From: Pseudofulvimonas gallinarii
GTDB lineage: Bacteria; Pseudomonadota; Gammaproteobacteria; Xanthomonadales; UBA2363
Assembly (NCBI RefSeq): GCF_004343305.1
Contig: NZ_SMAF01000006.1
Location: 62,001-126,000 of the forward strand
Direction: 5' to 3'
Length of the DNA: 64,000 nt
Shown here: positions 28,357 to 41,156 of the stretch, one piece after another
Position numbering within the stretch: the first letter of the stretch is position 1
Layout: each line of letters opens with the position of its first letter
The notes under the pieces: generated by a model
Told to the model about the DNA's origin: nothing
Seen by the model: only the letters and a program-made list of their open reading frames with translations
The model's database searches: none
Made by a program: the position numbers and the translations under genes

Positions 28357-28412
28357 GTGGATGGCGGAACATCCCGGGATCTGGCGCAAACACGGCGCTT
28401 TTCGCGCTTTTT

Positions 28413-28425
28413 CGGCATAATGCCG
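28413..28425 (+). promoter_or_regulatory. Palindrome overlapping a -10-like element before the barrel-OmpA gene
   Basis: CGGCATAATGCCG is a perfect 13-bp palindrome and contains CATAAT, which could be a -10 hexamer. It lies 38 bp before the ATG. It could be an operator or a hairpin ending the amn transcript; it has no T-run. Confidence 0.3.
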
Positions 28426-28462
28426 GAAAATAATCCAATTCTGAAAACACAGGGGTAGGCCC

Positions 28463-30799
28463 ATGAACCGCAGCATCCTGTCCGCCGCCGTCTCGCTGGC
28501 CCTGGCCGGCGGTGCCACCGCGCAGGACATCGCCACGGCACCGGAACCCGATCGCTCCGGCGGCGTCGTTCCGATCACCTATACCGGTGACAAGGGCCGG
28601 ATCGGCCTGGGCATCGACCAGGACGGGGACGTGCTGGGCGAGATCCTCGGCGTCTTCGCCTATGACGGCACCCGCGCCTTCCTCGGCGAGGGCTGGTTCG
28701 GACAGGGTGGCGCCGGCGGCCTGAAGTTCGCCTACAACTGGCTGTGGGGTGGAAGGACGGTGGACGACACCATCAACGCGCCCGACAGCGTGCTGGTCAG
28801 CAAGGTGTTCCTGGCCGCCGACCGGAACGTGTTCGACGACCGCAAGGCCACCATCGGCTTCGGCCTGGAAAAGCGCAACACCTCGTTCGACCTTTACTAC
28901 TCGCGCGCCTTCAGCGACGAGCGCCTGGTGGCGAGCCGTACGGACATCTTCACGGAGATCGTCACCGGCGTGGAAGGCGGTCGTCCCTGGCGCCAGGAAC
29001 TGACCACCGAAACCGTGACGAAGCTGTTCGAGCACCCGTACGAGGACGGCATCGGCTTCCGCGTCGGCCACTTCTTCGAGGATGCGCTGCTGCGCGTGCG
29101 CGGCGGCCTCGACTACGAGCGCGGCGACGCGATGCTCGGTGATGAAACCGCCAGCCAGACCTCGGCATCGGTGGGCGTGGAGAAGTTCTTCCGCGGGTCC
29201 AGCCACAGCCTGGCGCTCAATGTCTCGCATCATCGCAAGGAGGGTCCCTTCGACCGTCCGGCCTATGGCGGCGACCGCAACGACACGCGTGCGAGCCTGC
29301 TCTGGCGTTATGACTTCGGAACGCCCTACCGCCCGGTGGAGCCCTACCGCGACGTCGAGATCAGCCGCGAGATCACCGAGGCGGCACCGCTGGCCGAACC
29401 GCAGGTGATCCGCAACGAGGTCTCGCTGAGCGGCGAAGCCCTGTTTGCCTTCGACAGCGCCATGCTGACGCCGGCCGCCCAGGCGGAACTGGCCCCGCTG
29501 GTGCAGCGCCTGCGCGAGAGCAACGTCGGCGCCGTCGAGATCGTCGGCCACACCTGTGACATCGGCACCGAGAACTACAACCAGGGCCTGTCCGAGCGCC
29601 GCGCCGCGGCCGTCCGTGACTGGCTGGCCGGCCAGGGCGTGCCCGCCGGCATCCTCCATGCCAGCGGTCGTGGCGAGCGGTCGCCGCGCTTCGCCAATGA
29701 CAGCGCCGACAACCGTTCGCGCAATCGCCGCGTCGAGCTGTCGTTCGTCACCGTCGAGGAAAGCACCGCGCCGCCGCCGCCGCCGGTCACGCGCACCATC
29801 ACCGAATGGAAGCGCGAGCCGGTGCCGGCACCGGCCGCATGGATCGAGCGCGCCCTGCGCAATCCGCCGGCGCACAAGCGCGAAGTGGACACCTACCGCA
29901 TCCAGCGCGAGGAAATCACCACCCACGTCGGGCCCCGCGAGTACATCAACCAGGCCCCGGTCGCCGTGGACGACAGCGCGGTCACGCCGGTCAATACGGC
30001 CGTTACCGTCCCGGTCCTCGCCAACGACAGCGATCCGGATGGCGACAGCCTGGCCATCACATCGACCTCGCAGCCGGCCAACGGCAGCGTGACGGTGTCG
30101 GGCGACAGCATCGTGTACACGCCGGCCAGCGGCTTCACCGGGACGGACACCTTCACCTATACCGTGACCGATCCGGAAGGACTGACGGCGACGGCGACCG
30201 TCACCATCACCGTCGACATGCCGGCCAACCTGCCGCCGGTCGCCAACCCCGACTCGGCACAGACTTCCGTCGGCACGCCGGTGTCGTTGAACGTGCTGGC
30301 CAATGACAGCGATCCGGAAGACGACGAGCTCAGCGTCACCGCCATCGGCCAGCCCGGTAACGGCAGCGCGACGTTCGATGCCAACGGACAGGTGCAGTAC
30401 ACGCCGGCGGCCGGCTTCATCGGCACCGACACCTTCACCTACTCGGTCGTCGACAGTGCCGGCAACAGCGCCACCGGTACCGTCACCATCACGGTGGTCG
30501 ACGGTCCGGCCAATCGCCCGCCGGTGGCCGTGGACGATACTTCGCGCGTGTTCAAGCTGGATTACGTCGTCATCAACGTGCTGCACAACGACAGTGATCC
30601 CGATGGCGATCCGCTGACCATCACCCAGGTGATCAACAACAGCGGGCGTGCCGACATCACCATCAATCCGGATGGCACGCTGACGTACGTGCCGGTTCCC
30701 GGCTATGTCGGGTCCGACAGCTTCGAATACGAGATCTCGGACGGTCGCGGCGGCACCGGTCGCGCCACCGTCACCGTCATGGTCCACCTGCCCTGGTAA
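28463..30799 (+). CDS. Outer-membrane protein: beta-barrel, OmpA-like domain and three C-terminal Ig-like repeats
   Basis: The 778-residue product has a signal peptide (MNRSILSAAVSLALAGGATAQ). Residues 23 to about 310 are rich in alternating hydrophobic/aromatic strands, as in a barrel. Residues about 325-425 form an OmpA-like peptidoglycan-binding domain (EALFAFDSAMLTPAAQAEL, VGHTCDIGTENYNQGLSERRA, RNRRVEL). A proline-rich linker follows. Three Ig/cadherin-like repeats then start near 495, 589 and 684 with the signature (N)xPPVAxxDS...VLANDSDPDGD, whose Asp-rich turns suit calcium binding. In ordinary OmpA proteins the barrel and the peptidoglycan domain are the whole protein; the extra repeats after the periplasmic domain are unusual. 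AGGGG precedes the ATG. Confidence 0.8.
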   Translation: MNRSILSAAVSLALAGGATAQDIATAPEPDRSGGVVPITYTGDKGRIGLGIDQDGDVLGEILGVFAYDGTRAFLGEGWFGQGGAGGLKFAYNWLWGGRTVDDTINAPDSVLVSKVFLAADRNVFDDRKATIGFGLEKRNTSFDLYYSRAFSDERLVASRTDIFTEIVTGVEGGRPWRQELTTETVTKLFEHPYEDGIGFRVGHFFEDALLRVRGGLDYERGDAMLGDETASQTSASVGVEKFFRGSSHSLALNVSHHRKEGPFDRPAYGGDRNDTRASLLWRYDFGTPYRPVEPYRDVEISREITEAAPLAEPQVIRNEVSLSGEALFAFDSAMLTPAAQAELAPLVQRLRESNVGAVEIVGHTCDIGTENYNQGLSERRAAAVRDWLAGQGVPAGILHASGRGERSPRFANDSADNRSRNRRVELSFVTVEESTAPPPPPVTRTITEWKREPVPAPAAWIERALRNPPAHKREVDTYRIQREEITTHVGPREYINQAPVAVDDSAVTPVNTAVTVPVLANDSDPDGDSLAITSTSQPANGSVTVSGDSIVYTPASGFTGTDTFTYTVTDPEGLTATATVTITVDMPANLPPVANPDSAQTSVGTPVSLNVLANDSDPEDDELSVTAIGQPGNGSATFDANGQVQYTPAAGFIGTDTFTYSVVDSAGNSATGTVTITVVDGPANRPPVAVDDTSRVFKLDYVVINVLHNDSDPDGDPLTITQVINNSGRADITINPDGTLTYVPVPGYVGSDSFEYEISDGRGGTGRATVTVMVHLPW

Positions 30800-30859
30800 T
30801 CCGGGTGGCGCGACGGCGGTCACGTCGTCGCGCCACTACCTCCTGACAAGGACATCCAC

Positions 30860-32635
30860 ATGCGCATCGTCGTCATGCTGCTTGCGGGCCTGCTTGGTGC
30901 CTGCAGTACCTCGAAGAAAGACCTGTCATCGCCGCTGGCCTACGTGCCCGCCGAGACGCCTTACGTGTTCGCGAACCTGGAGGCGATGCCGGAAGCCACC
31001 GTCCAGGCCTACGAAGAAATGCTCAAGCCGGTGGGGGAGCTTTACGGCACGATGCTCGACGAGTTGCGCGCCGAGGTCGGGAAGGTCGGCGAGACGGAGG
31101 AAGAGCAGCGCCGGATCATCGGCCTGATCGACCTGGCACGCGACAAGATGTCGATTGAAGGCTGGGAGCGCATCGGCTTTTCGCGCCGCGCGCGTGCCGC
31201 CATCTACGGCGTCGGGGTGATGCCGGTGGTCCGTATCGAACTGGGTGATGCCGCGAAGCTTCGCGCTTTCATGGGCGAGATCGAGGCGGTTGTCGGCAAG
31301 GCGATCCCGACCGCGGAAGTCGACGGCCAGACCTACTGGCGGATGGCGCCGGATGAAAGCGGCTCGTTCGCGGTGGTGATGGCCATCATCGACCAGCACC
31401 TGGTCCTGACCCTCGACGCCGGACCGGAAGTTGCCGCGCTGCCGGACCTGCTCGGCTTGCGCCAGCCCGCCAGGAGCCTGGCCGATGCCGGCACGCTTCA
31501 GCAGCTCAACCGCGAATTCGGCTACACGCCCTATGGCACCGTGCTGCTCGACAACCGGCGGCTGGCGACGGCGCTGCTGGGCACCGACGGCAACGACACC
31601 TGGTTCAGCCGCAAGCTCGGCCGTGACGGCGCTGCGCTGAGCAGTGTCTGCCGCGCCGAGTTGATGGGCATGGTCGAACACCTGCCGAGGATCATCGGCG
31701 GCTATACCCGCATCGACGGCACCGGCATGGACAGCCACAGCCTGATCGAACTCAAGCCGGCGGTCGCCCAGGCTTTCAAGGACATGGTGGCGCCCGTGCC
31801 GGGACTCGGCGGTTTCGACGGCCGCATGCCGACCGAATTCGGCTTCGGCCTCAAGCTCGACAAACTGGCCGAGTTCATCCAGGTGCAGGCGAATGCGGTG
31901 GCCGCGGAGCCGTATCGCTGCCCGGAACTTGCCGATCTCAACGCGAGTGCGCGCGACATCGGCCGGCAGACCGCCGGCCTCTACGCGGCCGCCGGCTGGT
32001 TCACCGGCATGCGCGTCGTGTTGCAGCGGCTGGACTGGCTCGACACGACGCCCGACACGCAATCCATTGAAGGTGCGGTGGTCATCGCTTCGCCCAGCCC
32101 GCTAGGCCTGATCGGCATGCTGAAGAGCTTCGTGCCGCAGCTGTCGAGCCTGGAACTGGCACCGGGCGCCGCGCCGCAACGTCTGCCCGCAGACGGTCTG
32201 GAGGATGCGCCGCCATCCTGGATCGGCCTGAACGACGTGGCGCTGGCCATCGGCGTTGGCGAAGGGGCGGAAGCGCAGGTACCCGCTTTCCTTGGCGCTG
32301 CCGCACCGGCACGTCCGCCGTTGCTCCATTTCAGCTACCAGGGCGCCTTCTACGGCGGACTGATGCGCAAGTACAGCGAGATCGTCAACAGCATCACCGA
32401 GTCGGCCCTGGACCAGATCTGGGACGGCGATCCGGGGGCGATGAACGACGAGGACAAGGCGCGCAAGCTGGAACGCCAGCGCGGCCGTGAACGCTCCGAG
32501 ACGGTGCAGCGCTACATACAGCGGTTCGGCGATGCCTTCAATTCGATGTACGATGCCGTCGATTACACCGCCGGCAGCCTGGTGCCGGTCGATCGCGGCT
32601 TGGAGTTCCTGCAGGTGATGCGCGTTCGGCGCTGA
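30860..32635 (+). CDS. Lipoprotein of unknown function
   Basis: A 591-residue product with a clear lipobox LLGAC (Cys15) and no outer-membrane-avoidance Asp at +2, so it is probably outer-membrane anchored. The mature part is a soluble alpha/beta protein with many acidic residues. I recognise no family with confidence; overall it recalls DUF3352-like surface lipoproteins. It starts 60 bp after the barrel-OmpA gene on the same strand and ends at a strong terminator, so the two are probably one operon and could work together in the envelope. Confidence 0.7.
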   Translation: MRIVVMLLAGLLGACSTSKKDLSSPLAYVPAETPYVFANLEAMPEATVQAYEEMLKPVGELYGTMLDELRAEVGKVGETEEEQRRIIGLIDLARDKMSIEGWERIGFSRRARAAIYGVGVMPVVRIELGDAAKLRAFMGEIEAVVGKAIPTAEVDGQTYWRMAPDESGSFAVVMAIIDQHLVLTLDAGPEVAALPDLLGLRQPARSLADAGTLQQLNREFGYTPYGTVLLDNRRLATALLGTDGNDTWFSRKLGRDGAALSSVCRAELMGMVEHLPRIIGGYTRIDGTGMDSHSLIELKPAVAQAFKDMVAPVPGLGGFDGRMPTEFGFGLKLDKLAEFIQVQANAVAAEPYRCPELADLNASARDIGRQTAGLYAAAGWFTGMRVVLQRLDWLDTTPDTQSIEGAVVIASPSPLGLIGMLKSFVPQLSSLELAPGAAPQRLPADGLEDAPPSWIGLNDVALAIGVGEGAEAQVPAFLGAAAPARPPLLHFSYQGAFYGGLMRKYSEIVNSITESALDQIWDGDPGAMNDEDKARKLERQRGRERSETVQRYIQRFGDAFNSMYDAVDYTAGSLVPVDRGLEFLQVMRVRR

Positions 32636-32664
32636 TCGACCCGACAGTCCCTGCGTCCCGGATG

Positions 32665-32696
32665 GCCCCGCTGCAAATGCCGCAGCGGGGCTTTTT
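32665..32696 (+). terminator. Intrinsic terminator after the lipoprotein gene
   Basis: Perfect 10-bp stem GCCCCGCTGC/GCAGCGGGGC, 7-nt loop, then five T residues. The following stretch to 32981 shows no gene I can support. Confidence 0.93.
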
Positions 32697-32981
32697 CATG
32701 GGCGCGCCAAGCCTGGCCGGATTCCGGTGAGCCGGGGTTCGTCCCGCGCCGGCCATGCAATCGCTGCCCGGCTGGCAGCGCGGCCATGGCCGGCGCGACA
32801 GGAACCGGACCGAAGGCCGGCGTGGTGATGGTGAAATCGCCGGATCCGGGATTCGGCCGGTCTGGTCCTGCTGGCACGCATGGGTGCAGCGATGCCCGTG
32901 GCACGACCGCTGCGTCCGGTGCATCGAGTAATCGATGCGGATGGCGGGGAAGCGGGCTCCGCTTGCGCCAATCGGCGGCGC

Positions 32982-33014
32982 AAAAAAACCGGCGCAGGGG
33001 AGGCTGCGCCGGTT
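32982..33014 (-). terminator. Intrinsic terminator of the phasin gene
   Basis: On the minus strand an 11-bp stem AACCGGCGCAG/CTGCGCCGGTT with a 6-nt loop is followed by a T-run (seven A residues on the plus strand, two of them in the stem). It lies about 100 bp after the phasin stop. Confidence 0.9.
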
Positions 33015-33112
33015 GCGAAAAGGTGCCGCGGTCTTACAGGTCGAGGGAGGATCGACCGATCCGCGACACCCTGGGATTGAGCGGCGCCAAGCGACGCCAT
33101 CCCCAGCTTGAA

Positions 33113-33517
33113 TTACTTGCCGGCGGTCGCCTTGCGGACCTTGGCCGACACGTCCTTGGCCTGCGCCTCGAGGGTCGAGGTCGCGGCTTCAACGTCGCTG
33201 GCGTACAGGGCGCCGATGGCTTCGTTGGTCTTGACGGTCACGGCGATGACTTCCTGGCCGACGGCGACCAGCTTCTCGGCCGATTCCTTGGCCAGGCTGA
33301 CGCCCTTCGGCCACAGGGCCTTGACGTCCTCGAAGGCACGGGCGCCGGAGAACTCGCTGATGAAGCCGACGGTGGCTTCGACGCGGTCTTCCAGGGTCTT
33401 CAGGTTGAGGTTCAGGGTCTTCTCGAATCCTTCGACGGCCAGGCCGTGCGCCTTCAGGGCGGTGTCGGCGAAGCGCTTGCCAAGATTGACCCACTGGGTG
33501 TTGATCTGCTCGAACAT
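33113..33517 (-). CDS. Phasin family protein
   Basis: A 134-residue, mostly helical, amphipathic protein without signal peptide. It has the look of a phasin: FEQINTQWVNLGKRFADTALKAHGLAVEGFEKTLNLNLKTLEDRVEA followed by alternating Ala/Lys/Glu helices and a Lys/Ala-rich end. Phasins coat polyhydroxyalkanoate granules. No PHA synthase gene is nearby, and some phasin-like proteins act in granule-free settings, so the role is open. GGAGG lies upstream of the ATG. It has its own terminator and is probably monocistronic. Confidence 0.8.
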   Translation of the reverse strand: MFEQINTQWVNLGKRFADTALKAHGLAVEGFEKTLNLNLKTLEDRVEATVGFISEFSGARAFEDVKALWPKGVSLAKESAEKLVAVGQEVIAVTVKTNEAIGALYASDVEAATSTLEAQAKDVSAKVRKATAGK

Positions 33518-33670
33518 GGTTGCTTGCCTCCATAGGCACTGCGGGGTGTGGTCAACACTTTACCAGCGTCCATTGTGCGGCGCAACATCGTTGATCAGAT
33601 TTCATTCAAGCAGGCGATAAGCACCTTGTGAAACAACAGGATAAGATCCTCGCCTGGATATTGCGGCGCG

Positions 33671-34024
33671 TCAACCGCTGCGGATGGCGCCGGAGGTGCA
33701 GGTCTCGTGGACGACCACCCGGGCCAGTCCGGGCAGGCGTGGCTGCAGGCGCTGCCAGATCCAGTCGGCCAGACGCTCGCTGGTCGGATTGTCCAGTCCC
33801 TCGATGTCGTTGAGGTAGTGGTGGTCGAGCTGGTCGTAAAGCGGCTGGAACGCACTCTTCACGTCGGCGAAGTCCATGACCCAGCCCGATTCCGGCCCGG
33901 GCTCGCCGCTGACATGGATCTCGACGCGGAACGAGTGCCCATGCAGGCGTGCGCACTTGTGCCCCGGCGGGACGTTGGGCAGCCGGTGTGCCGCCTCGAT
34001 GGTGAAGATCTTGAAGATGTCCAT
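33671..34024 (-). CDS. queD: 6-carboxy-5,6,7,8-tetrahydropterin synthase
   Basis: Catalyses the second step of queuosine/7-deazaguanine synthesis, converting dihydroneopterin triphosphate to 6-carboxytetrahydropterin. At 117 residues it has the usual compact T-fold size. The zinc ligands are His13 (AAHRL), His28 and His30 (LHGHS). Catalytic Cys24 lies in [10 protein letters not shown], and DHHYLND and HET motifs follow. No other queuosine genes are in the window. It lies downstream of the REC-GGDEF gene, separated by 70 bp. Confidence 0.95.
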   Translation of the reverse strand: MDIFKIFTIEAAHRLPNVPPGHKCARLHGHSFRVEIHVSGEPGPESGWVMDFADVKSAFQPLYDQLDHHYLNDIEGLDNPTSERLADWIWQRLQPRLPGLARVVVHETCTSGAIRSG

Positions 34025-34094
34025 CGCGGAAGTTTAGCCGGGCGGCGCCGCGGCCGTCGGGCGATCCGGCCGCGTACCGGCCAGGACAGGCGGA

Positions 34095-35039
34095 TCAGGC
34101 GTTGTCGTCCATGTACTGGCGTGCGCGGACAAGCATCTGCTCGAAGGAGGCCTCCGGATCCGCGGCCACCGCCACGCCGATACGGGCGCAGAGGGCGACG
34201 CCATCAAGGCCGCTGCCGACATCGATCGGTGATTCCAGGGCGCGGCGAATGCGAAGGATGGTCCCGTCCAGGGCGGCGGTATCGACATCGGGCAGCAGGA
34301 TGCCGAATTCGTCGCTGCCGATGCGGGCGAGCAGGGCGTCGTCGGCGATCGTCGCCGCAAGGCGCCTGGCGATCACGACCAGGACGCGGTCGGCCGCGCC
34401 CAGTCCGTGCCTTGCGTTGACGTCGCGTAAGCGGACCAGATCGACGAGGACCACCGCCGCGGTATGCGCCGCTTCCAGCCTGGCGAGCACTGCGGCGCCG
34501 CGTTCGGTGAACAGGCGCCGGTTGGCCAGCCCGGTCAAGCCGTCGTGGCAGGCCAGATGCATGGCGTGCGCCTCGCTGCGGCGGCGCTCTTCGGCCTCCT
34601 TCTCGCACTGGTGCGCACAGGCCGCAAGCGCCTCGCGGACCTGCCGGAGTTCGGTCCGGACCCGGTGCAGCTCGAGGTACACCTGCACCTTGGAGAGCAG
34701 GATGCGCTCGTCAAGCGGCTTGGTGATGTAGTCGACGGCGCCGGAACGGTAACCACGCGCTTCATGCAGTTCGTCAGCGTGGGTGGCGGTGACGAAGACG
34801 ATCGGTGTCTCGCGCGTGCGCTCTTCCTGGGCAAGGAAGGCGGCGACCTCGAAGCCGCTCATGTCCGGCATGTGCAAGTCGAGCAGGATCAGCGCGAAGT
34901 CGTGGTCCAGCGTCGCCGCCAGTGCCTCGTTGCCGGTCCGTGCCTCGACGATTTCGACGCCGTCCACCTTCTCCAGCAGGCGGCGCACGCCGATCAGGTT
35001 GGCGGGGTTGTCGTCAACGGAGAGGATCTTCGCTTTCAT
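34095..35039 (-). CDS. Response regulator with receiver and GGDEF-like (GSDEF) domain
   Basis: A 314-residue protein. Residues 1-125 are a receiver domain (ILSVDDNPANLIGVRRLL, phospho-acceptor Asp in ILLDLHMPDMSG, Lys in YITKPLDE). A helical linker is followed by a GGDEF fold starting CHDGLTGLANRRLF. The active-site signature reads RIGSDEFGILLPD, so the second glycine is replaced by serine. No RxxD inhibitory site precedes it. It may be a weak cyclase, a c-di-GMP sensor or a non-enzymatic output. The start MKAKILSVDD overlaps the cheB-like gene by 26 bp, indicating coupled expression. Confidence 0.85.
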   Translation of the reverse strand: MKAKILSVDDNPANLIGVRRLLEKVDGVEIVEARTGNEALAATLDHDFALILLDLHMPDMSGFEVAAFLAQEERTRETPIVFVTATHADELHEARGYRSGAVDYITKPLDERILLSKVQVYLELHRVRTELRQVREALAACAHQCEKEAEERRRSEAHAMHLACHDGLTGLANRRLFTERGAAVLARLEAAHTAAVVLVDLVRLRDVNARHGLGAADRVLVVIARRLAATIADDALLARIGSDEFGILLPDVDTAALDGTILRIRRALESPIDVGSGLDGVALCARIGVAVAADPEASFEQMLVRARQYMDDNA

Positions 35040-35616
35040 CTCGGGGCCCGCAGAGGGAGTTGACGAGGGTGGCCATCGACCGGAGGTCAAGGCAATGGTC
35101 GGCGCCGGCAAGCTCGAGCGCGGCGCGCGGCATGGTGTCGATCTCGGCGTCATCGGGGTCCTGGACGATGGCCAGGCCGCCCAGTTCACGCACCCGCAGC
35201 AGGCCGGCGGCGCCATCGCTGTTGGCGCCGGTCAGCACGATCGCCGCCAGCGTCGGTCCGAAGGCCTCGGCGGCCGACTCGAACAGGACGTCGATGGAAG
35301 GGCGGGAAAAGCCGATCTTGGAATCGACTGAAAAGCCGAAACGGCCATCCGGTTCGAACAGCAGGTGATAGCCGCTGGGCGCGACATAGACGTGGCCGGG
35401 CTGCGGTCGCGTGCGTTCGCAGGCTTCCTCGATGGGCAGGGCGGACTGCTCGGCCAGCACGTCGCAGAAATTGCGCATGTCCGTTGAGCCGGTGTGGCTG
35501 ACGATGACGATCATCGCGCAAAGACGCGGGTCCATTCGCGACAGCAGGATGCGGAGCGCGCCGATGCCGCCCGCCGACGCGCCGATGACGATGCAGGTGG
35601 GGCGCGGCGAATCCAT
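35014..35616 (-). CDS. Stand-alone CheB-type protein-glutamate methylesterase
   Basis: A 200-residue protein that equals the C-terminal catalytic half of CheB, without a receiver domain. The catalytic triad is visible: Ser14 in IGASAGG, His41 in VSHTGS and Asp134 in LTGANSDGAAG. The segment VYVAPSGYHLLF is also typical. CheB enzymes remove methyl groups from, or deamidate, glutamate residues of receptors. The start MDSPRPTCIVIG was chosen because the longer frame overlaps cheR. It lies between the CheR-like and REC-GGDEF genes with almost no spacing. Confidence 0.88.
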   Translation of the reverse strand: MDSPRPTCIVIGASAGGIGALRILLSRMDPRLCAMIVIVSHTGSTDMRNFCDVLAEQSALPIEEACERTRPQPGHVYVAPSGYHLLFEPDGRFGFSVDSKIGFSRPSIDVLFESAAEAFGPTLAAIVLTGANSDGAAGLLRVRELGGLAIVQDPDDAEIDTMPRAALELAGADHCLDLRSMATLVNSLCGPRDESEDPLR

Positions 35617-35618
35617 GT

Positions 35619-36446
35619 TCAGTGCGGCATCCGGCGATAGATGCGGCTCTGCCGGTCGATCGCCATGAAGTCGGTGGCGCTCGCGGAGAACTGGATGTTC
35701 TCGCGGTTGCCGATGCACAGGTAACCACCACGAACGAGGCTGTCGCTGAACAGCTTGAGCACATGGTCCTGCAGTTCGTCGTTGAAGTAGATCAGCACAT
35801 TGCGGCAGATGATCAGGTGCGCCTCGCAGAACACGCTGTCGCAGACCAGGTTGTGGTTGGCGAAGGTGATCCGCTCCTTCAACGATTCATCCATTTTGAT
35901 GAACTCGTAGCGGGCGTGGTAATAGTCCGACAGCGAACGCGTGCCGCCGCCCTCCTGGTAATTGCGCGAATACAGCTTGGCATCACGGGCGGCGAAGATG
36001 CCTTCCTGTGCGCGCGCCAGCGCCACGTCGTTGAAGTCGGTGGCGTAGATGTGGCTACGCTCGTACAGCCCGGCTTCCTTGAGCAGGATGGCGAGTGAAT
36101 ACACCTCCTGCCCGAAGGCGCAGCCGGCCTGCCAGATGTTGATCTCGGGATACGAGGCCAGACGCGGCAGCACCTCGTCACGCAACGCCCGGAACACCGG
36201 CGGGTCGCGGAACATCTCCGAGACCGGTACCGACAGCCCGGCGATGACGTCGGGCAGCAGCTGCGGGTTGTGCAGCACCTTGGAGGCCAGGTCGGAGATG
36301 TGGTCGCACTTGAACTGGCGCGCCAGCAGGCGCACGCGCCGCTTCAGCGACGCCGGCGCGTAGTTGCTGAAATCGTGTCCGAAGCGACGCTTGAGGGCGT
36401 GCACGAACAGTTCGATCTCGATGTCCTCGATGCTGGAACGGAACAT
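35619..36446 (-). CDS. CheR-type protein-glutamate O-methyltransferase
   Basis: A 275-residue SAM-dependent methyltransferase of CheR type: N-terminal helical domain (FVHALKRRFGHDFSNYAPASLKRRV), SVPVSEMFRDPPVFRAL, SAM loop WQAGCAFGQEVYSLAILL and the end block LIICRNVLIYFND...GGYLCIGNRENI. The usual GCSTGEE loop reads GCAFGQE, a mild departure. It methylates glutamates on signalling proteins. It sits 2 bp before the CheB-like gene and 4 bp after the hybrid kinase gene. The window has no chemoreceptor, cheA or cheW. Confidence 0.9.
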   Translation of the reverse strand: MFRSSIEDIEIELFVHALKRRFGHDFSNYAPASLKRRVRLLARQFKCDHISDLASKVLHNPQLLPDVIAGLSVPVSEMFRDPPVFRALRDEVLPRLASYPEINIWQAGCAFGQEVYSLAILLKEAGLYERSHIYATDFNDVALARAQEGIFAARDAKLYSRNYQEGGGTRSLSDYYHARYEFIKMDESLKERITFANHNLVCDSVFCEAHLIICRNVLIYFNDELQDHVLKLFSDSLVRGGYLCIGNRENIQFSASATDFMAIDRQSRIYRRMPH

Positions 36447-36450
36447 GGCC

Positions 36451-40089
<3,639 letters not shown>

Positions 40090-40256
40090 TCGCGGTTTCT
40101 CCCGGAACTTTATGATGTCTTGGCGGCAACGGTGAGACCGCGTGAGGATCGCAGGCAGGGCTGCCCATATCGACGTCCTTCGGCAAGCCCCGGATGCGAC
40201 GAGGTTACACCCTGGCCGTGCAGGCGCCCCGGTGGCGTGGCGCCCGTGCCGGGCAT

Positions 40257-40964
40257 TCAGCCCTGGACGGTGGTAAACAGGTAACCAATACCGCGGACGG
40301 CACGCAGCGGTAACTCGGCCCCGAACGCGCCGCTGGCGCGCCGGCGCAGGCGATGGATGATCATTTCCAGGCGATGGGGATCGAAGTCGGCATCATCGTC
40401 GTTGCGAAGCAGGTTGATCAGCGTTTCGCGATCGACGGGGGTGCCGGCGTTCTTCAGCAGCTCCGCGATCAGCAACCGCTCCAGTGCCATCAGGTCCAGG
40501 TTCCGGCCGGCCGGCGACACCAGGCGCCAGCCATCGGCATCGGTATGCCATTGGCCCACCGGTCCCTGTTCGGGCGCGTCCAGGCGACGGACCAGGCTTT
40601 CCACGGTGGCGACCAGCAGGTCTTCCGGCACCGGCTTGGAGAGATAGGCGTCGGCGCCGTTGGTCAGTCCGCGGATGTGGTCCGGCACTTCGCGCAGGCC
40701 CGTCAGCATGAGGATGCGCATGGACGGATCGACGCGCAGGCGGCGTGCGACCGCCAGCCCGCTCTCGTCAGGAAGGCCGACATCGAGAATCACGATATGC
40801 GGGGTATAGCTGCCGAGGTTCGCATACAGCGACCCGGCATCGGGAAAACCGGCCACTTCATAACCATTCTTGCGCAGAATGGGAATCAACACCTTTTCAC
40901 GGAAGATTTCGTCATCCTCTGCAACGGCGATGCGCACCGGCGAAGGAATGGCGTTTGTCTTCAC
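40257..40964 (-). CDS. OmpR-type response regulator
   Basis: The frame is open further upstream, but the GTG at 40964 (KTNAIPSPVRIAVAEDDE) gives a normal 235-residue regulator. The receiver has the acidic pair EDD, phospho-acceptor Asp61 (VILDVGLPDESG) and Lys110 (YLSKPVPED). The C-terminal half is a winged helix (ALERLLIAELLKNAGTPVDRETLI ... MIIHRLRRRASGAFGAELPLRAVRGIGYLF). It is 168 bp upstream of the kinase gene on the same strand and may be its partner. Several strong palindromes precede it. Confidence 0.9.
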   Translation of the reverse strand: MKTNAIPSPVRIAVAEDDEIFREKVLIPILRKNGYEVAGFPDAGSLYANLGSYTPHIVILDVGLPDESGLAVARRLRVDPSMRILMLTGLREVPDHIRGLTNGADAYLSKPVPEDLLVATVESLVRRLDAPEQGPVGQWHTDADGWRLVSPAGRNLDLMALERLLIAELLKNAGTPVDRETLINLLRNDDDADFDPHRLEMIIHRLRRRASGAFGAELPLRAVRGIGYLFTTVQG

Positions 40965-41077
40965 GGATGTCTCTGGACGGTGTTCATTGCCCTTGGGGCA
41001 AACGGGACTTGTCGGAATCGTTCCCACTTTCCGGATGGGCCAGGCCCGCCGCCGGTGGAAGTATGCTGGCAAGGACG

Positions 41078-41110
41078 CCTGCAGCACCTGTGCTGCAGGT
41101 AAAGTTTACC
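41078..41110 (-). promoter_or_regulatory. Two adjoining palindromes upstream of the OmpR-type regulator
   Basis: Arms CCTGCAGCAC and GTGCTGCAGG form a perfect 10-bp inverted repeat with a 2-bp centre (41078-41099). It is joined to GGTAAAGTTTACC (41098-41110), a 6-1-6 palindrome. They lie 114-146 bp upstream of the GTG and could be operators or leader hairpins. Confidence 0.5.
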
Positions 41111-41156
41111 AATACTTATTGAAAAACAGACGGCCTTTTCATAAGAAATAACCAGT

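Noticed and set aside
33518-33670. A convincing phasin promoter in this AT-richer stretch
   Set aside because: Several -10-like hexamers are present, but none has a -35 at acceptable spacing.
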